Positions 9,301-20,237 of a DNA stretch of 64,000 nt are shown piece by piece. This stretch comes from Macrostomum hystrix (taxonomy: Eukaryota > Platyhelminthes > Macrostomidae): contig CATNEN010000001.1 of assembly GCA_950097015.1 (NCBI GenBank), positions 3,000,001-3,064,000 of the forward strand. Reading direction: 5' to 3'. A program made the translations under genes and the position numbers. The notes under the pieces are model-generated. The model was not told where the DNA came from. It saw only the letters and a list, made by a program, of their open reading frames with translations, and searched no databases. The stretch's first letter is position 1. Every line of letters starts with the position of its first letter.

Positions 9301-12300
9301 ATGGAAAAGAAAGTCCGAGGATGGGTTTTAGGCCGAGGAACTCAATTTAGTGATTTTGTAGTCCATGCATTACTTTGAGCCCTAAGACTTCTCAAAACGC
9401 CCACCCACCTCCGCTTCCGATTGTCAGATTCACTCGAGCGTGACGAGAGACTAACCTTCAAATGTCTTTTTAATTTGCACTAAAGGAAAATGAATTGGCT
9501 AAAACGTAATATGAATTTAATAATCTCCTCTACTAAATCTTGGAGAAGCATCTTTCAAATTCAAGAAATGAAAATGCATATGTGTGACAAATAAGCAATT
9601 AATTAAGGCCAAAAAAAATTCAATTTTTTTTCTTAATGGAGTTAATGTTTCTTAGAACACAATTTGTGTCCTCGATTTAAAATGCGCTTGATTTCTTACA
9701 AAGTTTAAAAAAATATGGTTGAACACTTGAACTAGGCCTAGTCTTTATCGCGAAATGTAAAACTTGTCACTTGTGTTATTCTACTCCTGGAAATTGCGAA
9801 TTTTAGGTTCACTATTCGTTTCGATTCTGAAAATATCTTGACTGCTCAATCGGCGTCACTAGGTACGTGTAGTTTGTGGCGGCCAAGATAAACTTTTGAT
9901 GACTTTAATGGCTTTGATAAAGTTGTGCTTTGATTTAATAACCAGAGGCCTATTTTATATAGCATAGACCTAGTCTCACCAGTTAGGTCTATATATTTGT
10001 GTAATTGTATTTTGGGGTTATTTTGCCGAAATTAATTTTTATTAACTATTAATTTTCCCCTGAAAATTATTTTTGTTACACAAGAACTGCAACAGAGCAA
10101 TGTCAGCACATGAAACTCTAGAACACAGGCCAACTTTTTGTGCATCTTCTGAAACAAGAATCAAGTTGCCAGACCTTCAGGCTGTTGAGATAGGCCCCCT
10201 ATTAAATGTAATAGTTCTGGCTGAAGGTCAGATTTCTCTTATCAGAGCTATGAGCTAGTATATTACGCAGGGGCGTATGCTGGGGGGATATGGGGATATA
10301 TCCCCCCATTTCCCAAAATTTCCCATGTACTTATTGTACTTAGTCAATTCCTAGAGCCATAGAGGACATTATTTAGTCTGGAATGTTTATATTTCTGCTG
10401 GTTATCCCCCCCCAAACTAAATTCCAGCATATGCCACTGATATTACGGTACCTGGACACTTCATTATCTTGCAACTTTGTCATCCAGATGACAATCTTTC
10501 CAATTTCTCAGAGGGTGGATGATGAAGAGACTTAGACTTGTGGTTGTGGACACTTCGTCATCTATAAAACAAAAGTTTTCAAAGTTAGAACAGAACCACC
10601 CCTCCCCACCTCCTCACATCGTATTGGCACCTATCTTTCAACTCTTATAGGCCTAATGAAATCAGTTTTGACACCTCCTTTTGACAATTTAGAGTGTGAA
10701 GTGTGTTCACCCCTCTGCCCCACCACCCCAACCTCACTTTATTGATGACGAACTTGATTGCTTGTTATTAGTAAATGATGAACTGACCAAACTTTAAAGC
10801 ATGCCAATTGGCTGGCTGACAAAGGGTCCTACCTTCCAAGTGAATGATGAAGTTGTAAGATGATGAAGTTGTAAGATGACAAAGTGTCTAGGATCCATAT
10901 ATTACAAGTCCCTATATATATATTTGCACTGCTATTCACTTAGAGCAGTCTGGCCAGGCCTTCAAACTTAATCATCACATCATCCAAATTTGCCCACATC
11001 ATCTCTACTAAAATTAAATGAACCCTATTAAAAACTAGAAGGTAATATTTGAATTCAATTTTGTGTTAGTGCTTTGTGCCTTTGTTTTATTACTTGTGTA
11101 TCACATTTTGCTTTCTCTTATTTTGTCACAATTTAAAATTTAACATACATTTATTACATTTGTTTATGGTACCAGGTACATAATTTGTGATTTCTTTTTT
11201 ATTTTAATTCTAATAAATTGCATCAATTTGTAGTTTTGTCACTTTAGTATCCAGGTGCTGATTTGTCAGTGCGCGAGTGTTATATTTGTTCAAATTATTT
11301 TTTTAAACTTAGACTAATAAATGTGTGCAAGTTTGTTTTTTGTAACAAAAGCTTTTATCATTTGAAGTATTTGTTTCTGAAGTAGCTATTACTAAAGCAG
11401 ACTTTAGACCATTGGCATTAGGTCTCTAAAGATAAGACAAATTAATATAAATATTGTTAAAGACAAGATTTTTTGTCAGCTTGCTCTTTCTTATTTACTT
11501 TAAGGAAAAATTCTGTATATTAGCTATTAAATGCTCATACTATATGAGTAGAAACAGCATTTGCCACTATGTGATACCATTTAAGGATATGGTAGCCATG
11601 TGTATTGCAAAAATGACCCTCTATTAAGGACAAAGAGGCTGTCTATGATAATTGATATTGACTTGTGATAGTTATTGCTTAGGAATCATAAGGGTAGGAA
11701 ATCATGCTGATAAAATGAAGTTTGTGACATTTTTTATTTCTTGTGAATTTAATATGGCAATACTATAGTTACCAGCTTTGTGTATTTTCATAAGTATTTA
11801 AAATATTTTGACTCTTTTTCTAATATTCATTCAATAAGTAATTTTTATTAGTTTAGGAACTTCTAAAGCACTGTTAAGAAGCTTATCCTATCGTCTTGTA
11901 TTCATTCTAGTCTGCTATAATTGCCCGTATATATTTCTGTAGTAAATTAGATCAAATGTTTGTAAGTTCTTGCTTCCTATAGGCCTATTAGTACTAATTA
12001 TTGAAATTATATCTTAATTGTTTACATGCACATATTATATTTTGTGTATTATATTATATAATTATATTATGTACTGTGTACATGCATATCCTGTGTGTAT
12101 ATTGGGTTACTAATAAGAACTTTTAAGCCAAATACTTTTATATTGCTAAAAAGTGAGTCAATACACAGTCTGCAACACCTTGGTTGACTGACTAGAAAGT
12201 GAATTTTCAGACCAAAATGTTTCAAAAAGCATTGGTGGTTATTCTAATGTGCTTATCCACAGCAAAATTCACAGATTTTCTCCAAATAAATTGCCAACCA

Positions 12301-12640
12301 GATAGCTGCAAAAGCTGATTGCATCCATCTTACCAAACAAATTCCTTTTTTCTCCATTTTCTTCTCCAATCTGTCTCATAACCTTGTCTGTTGGTTAAAG
12401 TTACCAGTATCATTCACCAGTTCAATTGCTCTGATTTGGCAATCCAAACCCATCTCTTAGAATCCAATAGTTGCTTCAATTTTAAACCTGAGGAATGCTT
12501 CAAAGCTATTGACCCAGGCTCATTTTTTACTCGAAATTTTATATTCTTCCAGCGCTGTACATTCAATTTCAATATCAGCCCCCCAGCCTTAACACTCAAC
12601 TTCAACAGTGTTGTTATTCTAGTGTTTTTAACCACTATAG
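9301..12640. other. Non-coding, AT-rich interval
   Basis: No coding exon is supported. It contains the MITE at 10260-10447 and a doubled GATGAAGTTGTAAGAT at about 10847-10880. Confidence 0.5.
10260..10447. mobile_element. hAT-type MITE with perfect 8-bp target-site duplication
   Basis: A 172-base element (10268-10439) begins CAGGGGCGTATGCTGG and ends CCAGCATATGCCACTG. The ends are inverted repeats with two mismatches and are CAG-type termini as in hAT transposons. It is flanked on both sides by the identical octamer ATATTACG (10260-10267 and 10440-10447), the 8-base duplication hAT elements make. The interior has no coding capacity; a G-run/C-run pair lies next to the ends. Confidence 0.88.
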
Positions 12641-12825
12641 GGGGTTGTAACCTAGTGGTTAGAGCGTCAGACTCGCAAATTGAAGGTCGGAGGTTCGAAT
12701 CTAGAATCCACTGGAAAAATTTGTGTTTCGTTTAGCAGGACACATAGCTCTGAATTGCTACAGTTCACCCAGCTGTGGGTACCAGCATTAGCTAGGGTAA
12801 TATAGCGTGGTTTTTGGCGTCTAAA
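12641..12825 (+). mobile_element. tRNA-derived SINE, 3'-truncated copy 3
   Basis: GGGTTGTAACCTAGTGGTTAGAGCGTCAGACTC head with B box GAGGTTCGAATCT, then CCACTGGAAAAATTTGTG, TTTAGCAGGACAC and ACCAGCATTAGCTAGGGTAAT. The CCATGGACT and CAGCCTTCAGA parts of full copies are missing. Confidence 0.75.
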
Positions 12826-13532
12826 AGCGCTGTTAATTGCGTCTGTTGCCAGTTGGTAACCAAGAGATGCTGCGCTTGCATGATGTGATGCATTGCAGTG
12901 CAGTACAAGCCTTTTGCTTTGACTTTGCTGTACAGTCATAATGCTAAAAATAGACTCGCGAGGGATGAAAGGGAGAATCCAAACTGTCTTGGCTAGTCGT
13001 GTATGTGTAGTGTTTTTACGAAGCCAAGTGTCAAGTGTCATTAACCCAATAAATTAAGTCTGCGGCTAATGTACATTTAGCTAGGCATATCTGTACAGGT
13101 GAATGTCTTATTTCACTTCCTTCACCTCTAAACCCTTTCCACCTAGAAGTTTAATTATAAATTTGTCTATTTGCGGCGCTAAATTCCTTCTCTCGTTTGT
13201 ATTAAACTAAACTAAATAACTCTTCTCTGTGATTGGCTGAATCAAAATATGTTCTTGAAACGAACAGGGGGCATTTAAATGTACATAAAGAGGGGGTGAG
13301 GCATTCATATTATTCTGTGGTTAGCAGCTTTTGATTACACTGCCAATCGGGGCAAAGTGTCGGTTGATTGTGCATCCATTTTCGTATCCCTGTACAATTG
13401 GACAATTGATTTAATTATGATGTAAAGGGGTCTTTAGCTGATGATAAAGCAAGCGCCAAGCTAGTAGTTAACTGAAAAGTTAGGTTTGCGTGGCCCAGAC
13501 CGCAACGTCACTAACTTAAAAAGAACTTTATC

Positions 13533-14462
13533 ATGGGTCTGCGACGTCGTATTGAACGTTTGCTGCATCGCAGTGATAGACGCAGGTCTTCCAGCCAGTC
13601 TCGATGTTGTCAGCTAGAGCGTCAGCAGCAACAGCAGCAGCAGCAAATGGTACAGCAGCAAGAACAGCAGCAGCAGCAGATTCGGCCTCAGTTGGGTAGG
13701 CGGGGTCCTACCGCGGACACAAGCAGGCCAGCGTTAACTACAACAACCGCGACACTAGTCACTCAGAAAGTTGTAACTAATAAATGTTTTAACGAATCTT
13801 GCTTAGTCGAACGTCGCGGTAATCATTACGCGAGCTTCTCTGCTTCTTCGTCTTCATCAGCGGCATCTTCAACAGCTGTTGTCCACGCAGAGGTTTTATC
13901 CTCAAATAGTAGTAGTGTGTGTCGTCAGCAACAGTGGGCCAATACTTGGCGTCCGACTAATGTTCGTCAGCTGAATTTTCTGCGTTTGGAATCTGGCAGC
14001 TCTAACGCATCCTGCTGCATTGCTGAACTGTCCTCCACGTCTGTGTCAGGCTCCTCGCTGCCGTCGACTACTTCGTCAACTAGAGCGTCGGCTTATTCGT
14101 CGGAGCAGAGCGCAGCCTCGTCACCAGTCTACGAAGAAATTGTTGAACCGTTGTACGATCGAGTAGCTAACAATGACAATACGGCAATCTACGCTGACGA
14201 AGACAGCTTAGAAGATGACTATGGCGAACGATATTGGCTTTATGCTTCTCTGCCTAGGCGGCATCGTAGAAGATCTCAGCCGGGTGCACCGTTGCATCAG
14301 CAGCAGCGACTGCCGCTTCCTCCGCCACCGCAGACTGTTCAAGCTGCAGGTGATAGTCAAAGATTTCACCGTAGTCTTCTGCAGCAGCAGCAACAGCAGC
14401 ATTTACTGCCACTTGGTTGCACTCAAATCGACTGGCGTGGTGTGAAGTGTACCAGCTTTTAA
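13533..14462 (+). CDS. Low-complexity Gln/Ser-rich protein with SH2-type tyrosine motifs
   Basis: Single-exon ORF of 309 codons, ATG (context TATCATGG) to TAA. The N-terminus is M-G-L-R-R-R, very basic, with a Gly at position 2. A poly-Gln block follows (about residues 32-50), then Ser-rich stretches. A tyrosine cluster lies near residues 200-235: S-P-V-Y-E-E-I, P-L-Y-D-R-V, A-I-Y-A-D-E, D-D-Y-G-E. The C-terminal part is basic and Gln/Pro-rich. YEEI is the classic Src-type SH2 ligand, so a phosphotyrosine docking protein is possible, but no domain was recognised. A candidate poly(A) signal, AATAAA, lies at 15069-15074. The ORF lies in the same orientation about 1 kb before the PARP16-like gene. 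Confidence 0.55.
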   Translation: MGLRRRIERLLHRSDRRRSSSQSRCCQLERQQQQQQQQMVQQQEQQQQQIRPQLGRRGPTADTSRPALTTTTATLVTQKVVTNKCFNESCLVERRGNHYASFSASSSSSAASSTAVVHAEVLSSNSSSVCRQQQWANTWRPTNVRQLNFLRLESGSSNASCCIAELSSTSVSGSSLPSTTSSTRASAYSSEQSAASSPVYEEIVEPLYDRVANNDNTAIYADEDSLEDDYGERYWLYASLPRRHRRRSQPGAPLHQQQRLPLPPPPQTVQAAGDSQRFHRSLLQQQQQQHLLPLGCTQIDWRGVKCTSF

Positions 14463-15441
14463 AATAGACCCTGATTATTGTTCTTTAGTTTTTAATAATT
14501 TTTACCAAAATTTGCATTTGCACGCCTTACAAGAAAATGTGAGGCGACATTTTATGATTATTTTATCTTATGTACTGATTGTACATTTATTCAAATTCAT
14601 TTTATCTTTTATCCTCCTTTTTTTCAAACTTGAATTACTCGATTTGCTACCGAATAATGGTATTTTTATATTTTTGTACTCAGCTTGTCGCTCGCTAGCA
14701 TAATAGTTTTTAAAAGTTTTATTTGTGAAACTTCTCCTTGACAAAGACTTGTTTTGCCATTTCCGAACTGTAGAGAGCATGGGAAAGTGTATTTTGTCAT
14801 GAAATTCAGCGCTTGTCCCTTTACCAACATTGCTGCTGCTGTCGCTGCTGATGTTGTTTTAACTAAAACGCTACTCTACACAAGCTTCAATTGTTTTTAA
14901 CGTGCCGTAATAGTTTTTAAATGAAACTATCGATCTTAATTTTGCTTTTTCGACAGCAAATTTTAAATATAGCGAGCAACAGGCGGTCGGTTTTACAATA
15001 ATTATTTTAGTCGAGAGTCGTTTTCGACTAAACTCGTTTGTTTAAATAAACGAATTCGTTGCTTTTTCAATAAAATAATCAAGCGCAAAAATATCGAGGA
15101 TTTGTTGCAAATTACAGATAAGTAGAATTGGTATGACTTTTTTGTTTAGCTGGTCCAACCATTTTCAAGTTTATATCGAGCTACAGAAACTTGATAAAGA
15201 GATATCATTAGTATTAACATTTTACGCACAATTTTTGATGGGGCTAATTGACAAACGAAAGTCTGTAGCACAAAATCAACAATAAATACGTCGTAAGTTG
15301 AATCTAAATCTTTCTTGCTATTTCAGCTTCGTCTGGTGTTGTGTCTGCTCGTGGCTTAATCCAAAGAGATTTGTAATAATTTCCAAAATTATGAGTTAGC
15401 AGTTGGTTGGAACTCCTCATAAAAGCTCTATCTTGCCCACA
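14463..15441 (+). other. 3' region of the Gln-rich ORF and 5' flank of the PARP16-like gene
   Basis: No exon is seen. AATAAA occurs at 15069-15074. An acceptor-like TTGCTATTTCAG ends at 15326, and a two-codon upstream ORF (ATG AGT TAG, 15391-15399) precedes the PARP16 start. Confidence 0.45.
15315..15326 (+). promoter_or_regulatory. Acceptor-like site upstream of the PARP16-like start
   Basis: TTGCTATTTCAG has a pyrimidine tract and ends in AG 115 bases before the chosen ATG. It could be the acceptor of a 5' UTR intron or of spliced-leader trans-splicing; the sequence alone cannot say which. Confidence 0.4.
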
Positions 15442-15965
15442 ATGATACAATCGAATCTGGAGCCAGACAGACAGCTTGCCAGTATCCGAGAGGAGCTAAC
15501 TGTAAAACTAGCCCTATTAAACTGTGCCTCACAGAGCTATCGCTTTGAAACTGCTCTGCGACCGTTTCCGCCGCAGTTTCGCGATAGCGATCAGACTGAT
15601 TCTGTTAAAGATATCGAAGCTCTACGCCAGCTATTGAATCGTGTTTGCTCAGAGATTGTCAAATTCGTTAATAACTGCTCGTCCATAGTAAATAGCCAAG
15701 TTGTTGCTGATGCAATCGACGACCGGTCTGAAAATGGCCTGCTTCGTTGGTTGCTGTGTGGTCCAGCTTATTCCTTAAAGCGTCAGCTACCATTAGCATT
15801 GGCAGTAGATGAAATTGAACAAAAAATTTCCGGGATTAGTCGCGCAAATAGGCTAGCTATGGATCCGCTGCAGCATAGGCCTAGTCTAGTATACAGTGTT
15901 CACTACAATGAACGCATTGAAAGACGCTTTCAAGAACTGCGATCTGGAAAGCGCACATTTTACGG
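15442..15965 (+). CDS. PARP16: PARP16-like mono-ADP-ribosyltransferase, exon 1
   Basis: Encodes residues 1-174, mainly the alpha-helical N-terminal domain plus the start of the catalytic domain, with K-R-T-F-Y at the end. The start ATG at 15442 is the first one in this frame; the frame upstream is open to 15403 but has no ATG. The exon ends before GG|GTAATT at 15966, leaving two bases that join a T at 16357 to make the Gly before Y-H-G-S-R. Confidence 0.85.
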
Positions 15966-16356
15966 GTAATTCAGAGTGATTTTGTTGCTTGATGATTACT
16001 ATTCAGTTGTGTCACGACTCAAACGATTCTTTAACGACCCAAGCGCTTATCTAGCGGCTGAAACAATTCTTTAAGGGCAACGCGATTCTCTAACAGCTCA
16101 AACCATTCTCTAACGACTTAAACTATTCTTTAACGACTCAAACTATTCTAAAACGGATCCAACTATTTAAAAACGACTCAAACTATTCTCTAACGACTCA
16201 GACCATTCCATACGCGATTCTCTAACGACATTAAAGTCTCTTTAATGACTCAAACTGTGTACCGTTTGAGAATTAGCTCTCAAATCTCACATCTCACAAC
16301 AAGCATGGTTGTGAGCACATAAACAACCTCTAACAAATCCCAACAAACCAAATCAG
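15966..16356 (+). other. PARP16-like intron with degenerate 20-bp repeats
   Basis: GTAATT donor and CCAAATCAG acceptor. Between 16015 and 16260 it carries about a dozen diverged copies of CTCTAACGACTCAAACNATT. The same kind of unit fills intron 1 of the BLTP1-like gene 2.5 kb away. Confidence 0.8.
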
Positions 16357-17017
16357 TTACCACGGCAGCCGGGCAGACAATCTGCACTCAATTCTGTCTC
16401 ACGGTCTGCACGCTCACCTTAGCTACGGTCGTCAGCCGCTCTACGGCGAAGGCGTCTATCTATCTACCGATCTTGGTATAGCACTCGCCTTCGCGTCCGC
16501 CGGTCTAGCTCAGCCGTTGGGCGATCGCCTGCAGTGCGTTGTAGTCGGCGAAGTCATTGACCAGCCCGATCTGGTCAAGCGTCGTCGACGTCGACAAACA
16601 GACACCACAAGCATCGGAAACGCCAACGAAGCTACAGTCGAAGTTGATGACGACATTGGCGATCTTCCAGCGGAATATTACGTGGTTAGCAGCAGCGAAT
16701 TGGTCATTGTTCGCTACGTCCTATTGTTCTCAGCCAATGAGCCGCGTTCTCTAGGCTTAGTACCTACTAGGCCAAGATCTGCCTCAGTTTTTCATAGAAA
16801 CAAAACGTGGATTCTGGCTGTCGCCTATCTGCTGCTGCTGATGTTGCTGCCTAGGCTGCACTCTTGGCTAGCCGCTTATGTCGGCGGAATCGTTCATCCT
16901 GACACTGATTTGGAAGACGCTGCCACCGCCGCTGCAGCCGCTGCGGCACCTAGCGCAAGCAATTCGGATAGCTCCGAAGAGTCCATGGGCTGGGGTGTCG
17001 ACTGGGGTGCCGACTGA
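16357..17017 (+). CDS. PARP16: PARP16-like exon 2: catalytic core and tail anchor
   Basis: Completes a 394-residue protein (human PARP16 is 322). The ART signature is clear: Y-H-G-S-R with catalytic His177, then L-Y-G-E-G-V-Y-L-S-T-D with Tyr209, then A-E-Y-Y-V-V near 282, giving the H-Y-Y triad of mono-ADP-ribosyl transferases. A membrane helix at about 326-348 (T-W-I-L-A-V-A-Y-L-L-L-L) fits the C-terminal ER anchor of the family. In mammals the enzyme modifies PERK and IRE1 in ER stress. The tail after the helix is longer than usual and is Ala-rich then acidic (about 45 residues, ending G-W-G-V-D-W-G-A-D). A basic insertion (K-R-R-R-R-R) sits after V-I-D-Q-P-D. Confidence 0.9.
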
Positions 17018-17189
17018 GATTTTCATCTTCGCTGTCGATAATATTATAATTTTTTGTCGAAATCTTTTTTTCATTACGTTTGACTGTGTGGCATATCTGC
17101 TCTTTAGTTTGGCTAACAATTTTTCATTTGGGTTCTTCAACCTCGGCTAACTCAGTTAATTTTCCTTTTTTGGCCGCTTTGTTCCACCG

Positions 17190-17700
17190 ATTCACACATT
17201 TTCCGTCTCTCCACTCCCTTTTCACCCTCTCCACCCACTTCCCGCCCTTTCTGCTTACTTTTCCGCCCTCTCCGCCTCCCCTTCCGCCCTCTCTGCCTCC
17301 TCTTCCGCCCTATCCGCCTTCTCTTCCGCCCTATCCGCCTCCTCTTCCGCCCTCTCAGCCTCCTCTTCCGCCCTCTCCGCCTCCTCTTCCGCCCTCTCCG
17401 CCTCCTCTTCCGCCCTCTCCGCCTCCTCTTCCACCCTATTCGCCTTCTCTTCCGCCCTCTCCGCCTCCTCTTCCGTCCTATCCCCCTTCTCTTCCGCCCT
17501 CTCCGCCTCCTCTTCCGTCCTATCCCCCTTCTCTTCCGCCCTCTCCGCCTCCTCTTCCGTCCTATCCCCCTTCTCTTCCGCCCTCTCCGCCTTCTCTTCC
17601 GCCTCCCCTTTTCGGTTTCTCTTCGCTCTCTTTCCGTCCTGTTTCCGCCCTTTCCTCCCCTTTCCGTCCCTTTCCGCCCTGTCCTGCTCTTTTCTCCACA
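17190..17700. repeat. 18-bp pyrimidine-rich minisatellite
   Basis: Units close to CCTCTTCCGCCCTCTCCG. The multiple-of-three unit leaves Pro/Leu/Ser-rich frames open on plus and Glu/Ala/Arg-rich frames open on minus. These are treated as artefacts. The asymmetric purine/pyrimidine strand could form triplex-type structures (inference). Confidence 0.95.
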
Positions 17701-17788
17701 CTCTCCGCTCTCTTTCCGCCCATCAATAGTTTAATATTTTCTCCGGCCACTTTAATCGGCCGTGATTGACCCAAACTAGCATATGCCA

Positions 17789-17794
17789 AATAAA
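17789..17794 (+). terminator. Candidate poly(A) signal of the PARP16-like gene
   Basis: AATAAA about 770 bases after the stop codon, beyond the CT-rich repeat. Nothing else confirms its use. Confidence 0.35.
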
Positions 17795-18350
17795 ATATTC
17801 TAGTTGTGTCCTAACAGTATTCAAGTTTAATTGACCACTTTATTAATAAGTTTAACTTTAAAATCGTTATCTATGTCAATTTCAAAAGTGCAAAAACTTT
17901 TACTGTCAGTGATATATTTTTTAGAAAATATATTTCTTAGTATTTTTGTTCAAAGCAAAAAATGTCTTTTTTATAACCAAAAAACTTTTAAAATACTTTC
18001 ACGAATTGTCTGTTTTAGTAATATTTACGTACGTATTGCGTACGTATAGTAAATCGTATTTTTTAGATTGTGTACGCTTTTCTTCAATATCAAAGATTAT
18101 TTGATTGAAACTAATTTGGCTGCACAGATGTGTATTATTGTACAAAAATACACCCTAAGAAACGTTTCTAAACAACGAACTTTTCTTTTTGTCAGCTTTT
18201 TTAATCATTGTCTTAATTATAACCCTTCCACATGCCTCTCCAGGGCAATTCTAACTAATTCTACTATTTTGACCTCTAAAATTAGAGACTTAGTTCTAAA
18301 TCAATGTTGGACCAAATTTTCCCAATAAGCTTTAGTCTGATTCCAAAAGC

Positions 18351-18365
18351 GCTTTATAATTTCAG
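18351..18365 (+). promoter_or_regulatory. Acceptor-like site upstream of the BLTP1-like start
   Basis: TTTATAATTTCAG ends 98 bases before the ATG, and no other ATG lies between. It may be a 5' UTR or spliced-leader acceptor. Confidence 0.4.
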
Positions 18366-18463
18366 ATTTTGAGCACGCAACTCAAGTGTTAATTCACCCG
18401 TTTGGGGTGATTATTTTAAACCAGCACAGGCTAAATAATTTGTTCTATTGACTAAGAATAGTC

Positions 18464-18755
18464 ATGTCGGATCTAGGCTCCAGCATGATGTCATTCGCTT
18501 CGTCAGCCGATGTCGCGGCACCAGTCAGTGGCAGCGGCAGCGATTCGACCTTCTTGAAGCAGTATCTAAAAAATCAGACTATACAACAGCAGCTAGAGCG
18601 AGCACTAGTGAACCGCTATTTCTACGTGTTCATTCTGTCGCTGCTGTGCATTATCGCCTGGTTCACTTTCATTGTGTTCTTCAATCCGCGTGTCATGGGG
18701 TTGATTCTGTCCCAGATACTAAGAAGATTTATGACTGCTTCAACTTTGTCATTTG
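18464..18755 (+). CDS. BLTP1: BLTP1-like exon 1
   Basis: Residues 1-97. A Ser-rich start is followed by one membrane helix at about 52-74 (Y-F-Y-V-F-I-L-S-L-L-C-I-I-A-W-F-T-F), then R-V-M-G-L-I-L, like the ER anchor and following motif of human BLTP1. Donor TTTG|GTAAGA, phase 1. Confidence 0.88.
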
Positions 18756-20189
18756 GTAAGAGCCATGCAATCTTGACTATGTCTTTGGATTCAAACGCTT
18801 CTCCAAGATTTTAAAACGACTCAAGCGCTTCTCTAACTCTTCAAACGACTCAAACCATTCTCCAAAGAGTCAAACGTCTCAAGTGATTCTCAAACGACTC
18901 AAATGATTCTCAAACGATTCAAATGATTCTCAAACGACTCAAACTATTCTCAAACGACTCAAATGATTCTCAAACGACTCAAATGATTCTGAAACGACTC
19001 AAATGATTCTCAAACGACTCAAACTATTCTCAAACGACTCAAGTGATTCTCAAACGACTCAAGTGATTCTCAAACGACTCAAATGATTCTGAAACGACTC
19101 AAATGATTCTCAAATGACTCAAGTGATTCTCAAACGACTCAAATGATTCTCAAACGACTCAAACGATTCTCAAACGACTCAAACGACTCAAACGACACAA
19201 ACGACTCAAGCGCTTCTCTAACTCTTCAAACGACTCAAACCCTTCTCCGACGACTCAAACCATTCTCTAAAGAGTCAAACGACTCAAATGATTCTCAAAT
19301 GACTCAAATGATTCTCAAACGACTCAAACGACTCAAACGACACAAACGACTCAAACGATTCTCAAACGACTCAAACGACTCAAACGATTCTCTAACGGCT
19401 CAAACAACCCAAACGACTCCAACGTTTTGCTAACAGCTCAAATGACTATATCGACTCAAGCAATTCTCAAACGTTTCTTAAACCACTCAAATGCTTCTCA
19501 AACGACTCAAACGCTTCTTTAAAGGCTCAAACGGTCCTCTAAAGACTCGAACCCTTTTCAAATAATACATTGTTTTCAATGAAAAACATTACTTTTTTTA
19601 TAAAAAAACTAACAAGTTGAATAAATCTTGCTTGCAGATTCAATCTCCATAGCAATCTTCAGCGGTAGAATTAAATTTCGCAATCTACTCTACGTTACTG
19701 ACGATTATTCTATTCGCTGCAAAGAGGGCATTGTTCAGTTCAGCTATTGGCTGCCCTATCAGCCCGGCGGAGGCCTTAGCGGCGGTAAAGGCATCGGACT
19801 GGGCTTTATCGGCGGAGGTGGCGGCGGCGGCGGCGGCGGCGGATCTCGCCGACATCACGCAGGCGACGAGTATTTGCCGTTGAAGGCGATGCCGTCTACA
19901 TCGACAGCGGCGGCGGCGGCAGCTGGGACATCGGCGTCTGCAACTGGCGCCTCTTCGGCGACAGCTTTCGGCGCTGGCGGCATCGGGGTCTCGTCCGGTG
20001 TCGGCAGCGGCGGTGGCGGCGGCAGACACGCCAGAGGCGGAGGCGATGGCACATCGTCCAGTAGTAAGCAGCGCAGACTGGTTTGTCGCCTGTACGGTGC
20101 CGAGTATCACTGGTACAATCGTACGGAGGTCTACGATGAATTAATTGATCTTTTTGGTTGCGATGGAGTGCCAAAAGCGGCTAGGCAGA

Positions 20190-20237
<48 letters not shown>

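Larger units (their letters stand above)
17018..18463 (+). other. 3' region of PARP16-like gene and 5' flank of BLTP1-like gene
   Basis: Contains the CT-rich minisatellite (17190-17700), an AATAAA at 17789-17794 that could end the PARP16 transcript, and an acceptor-like site at 18365. No additional gene is supported. Confidence 0.5.

Noticed and set aside
10073-10258. 61-codon plus frame next to the MITE
   Set aside because: Short, isolated, with no homology, splice site or regulatory context.
12667-13041. Minus-strand frame of 124 codons
   Set aside because: Overlaps the antisense of a SINE and flanking DNA; no domain or splice support.
17080-17769. Pro/Leu/Ser-rich plus frame of 229 codons
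   Set aside because: Read through an 18-bp pyrimidine satellite downstream of the PARP16 stop.
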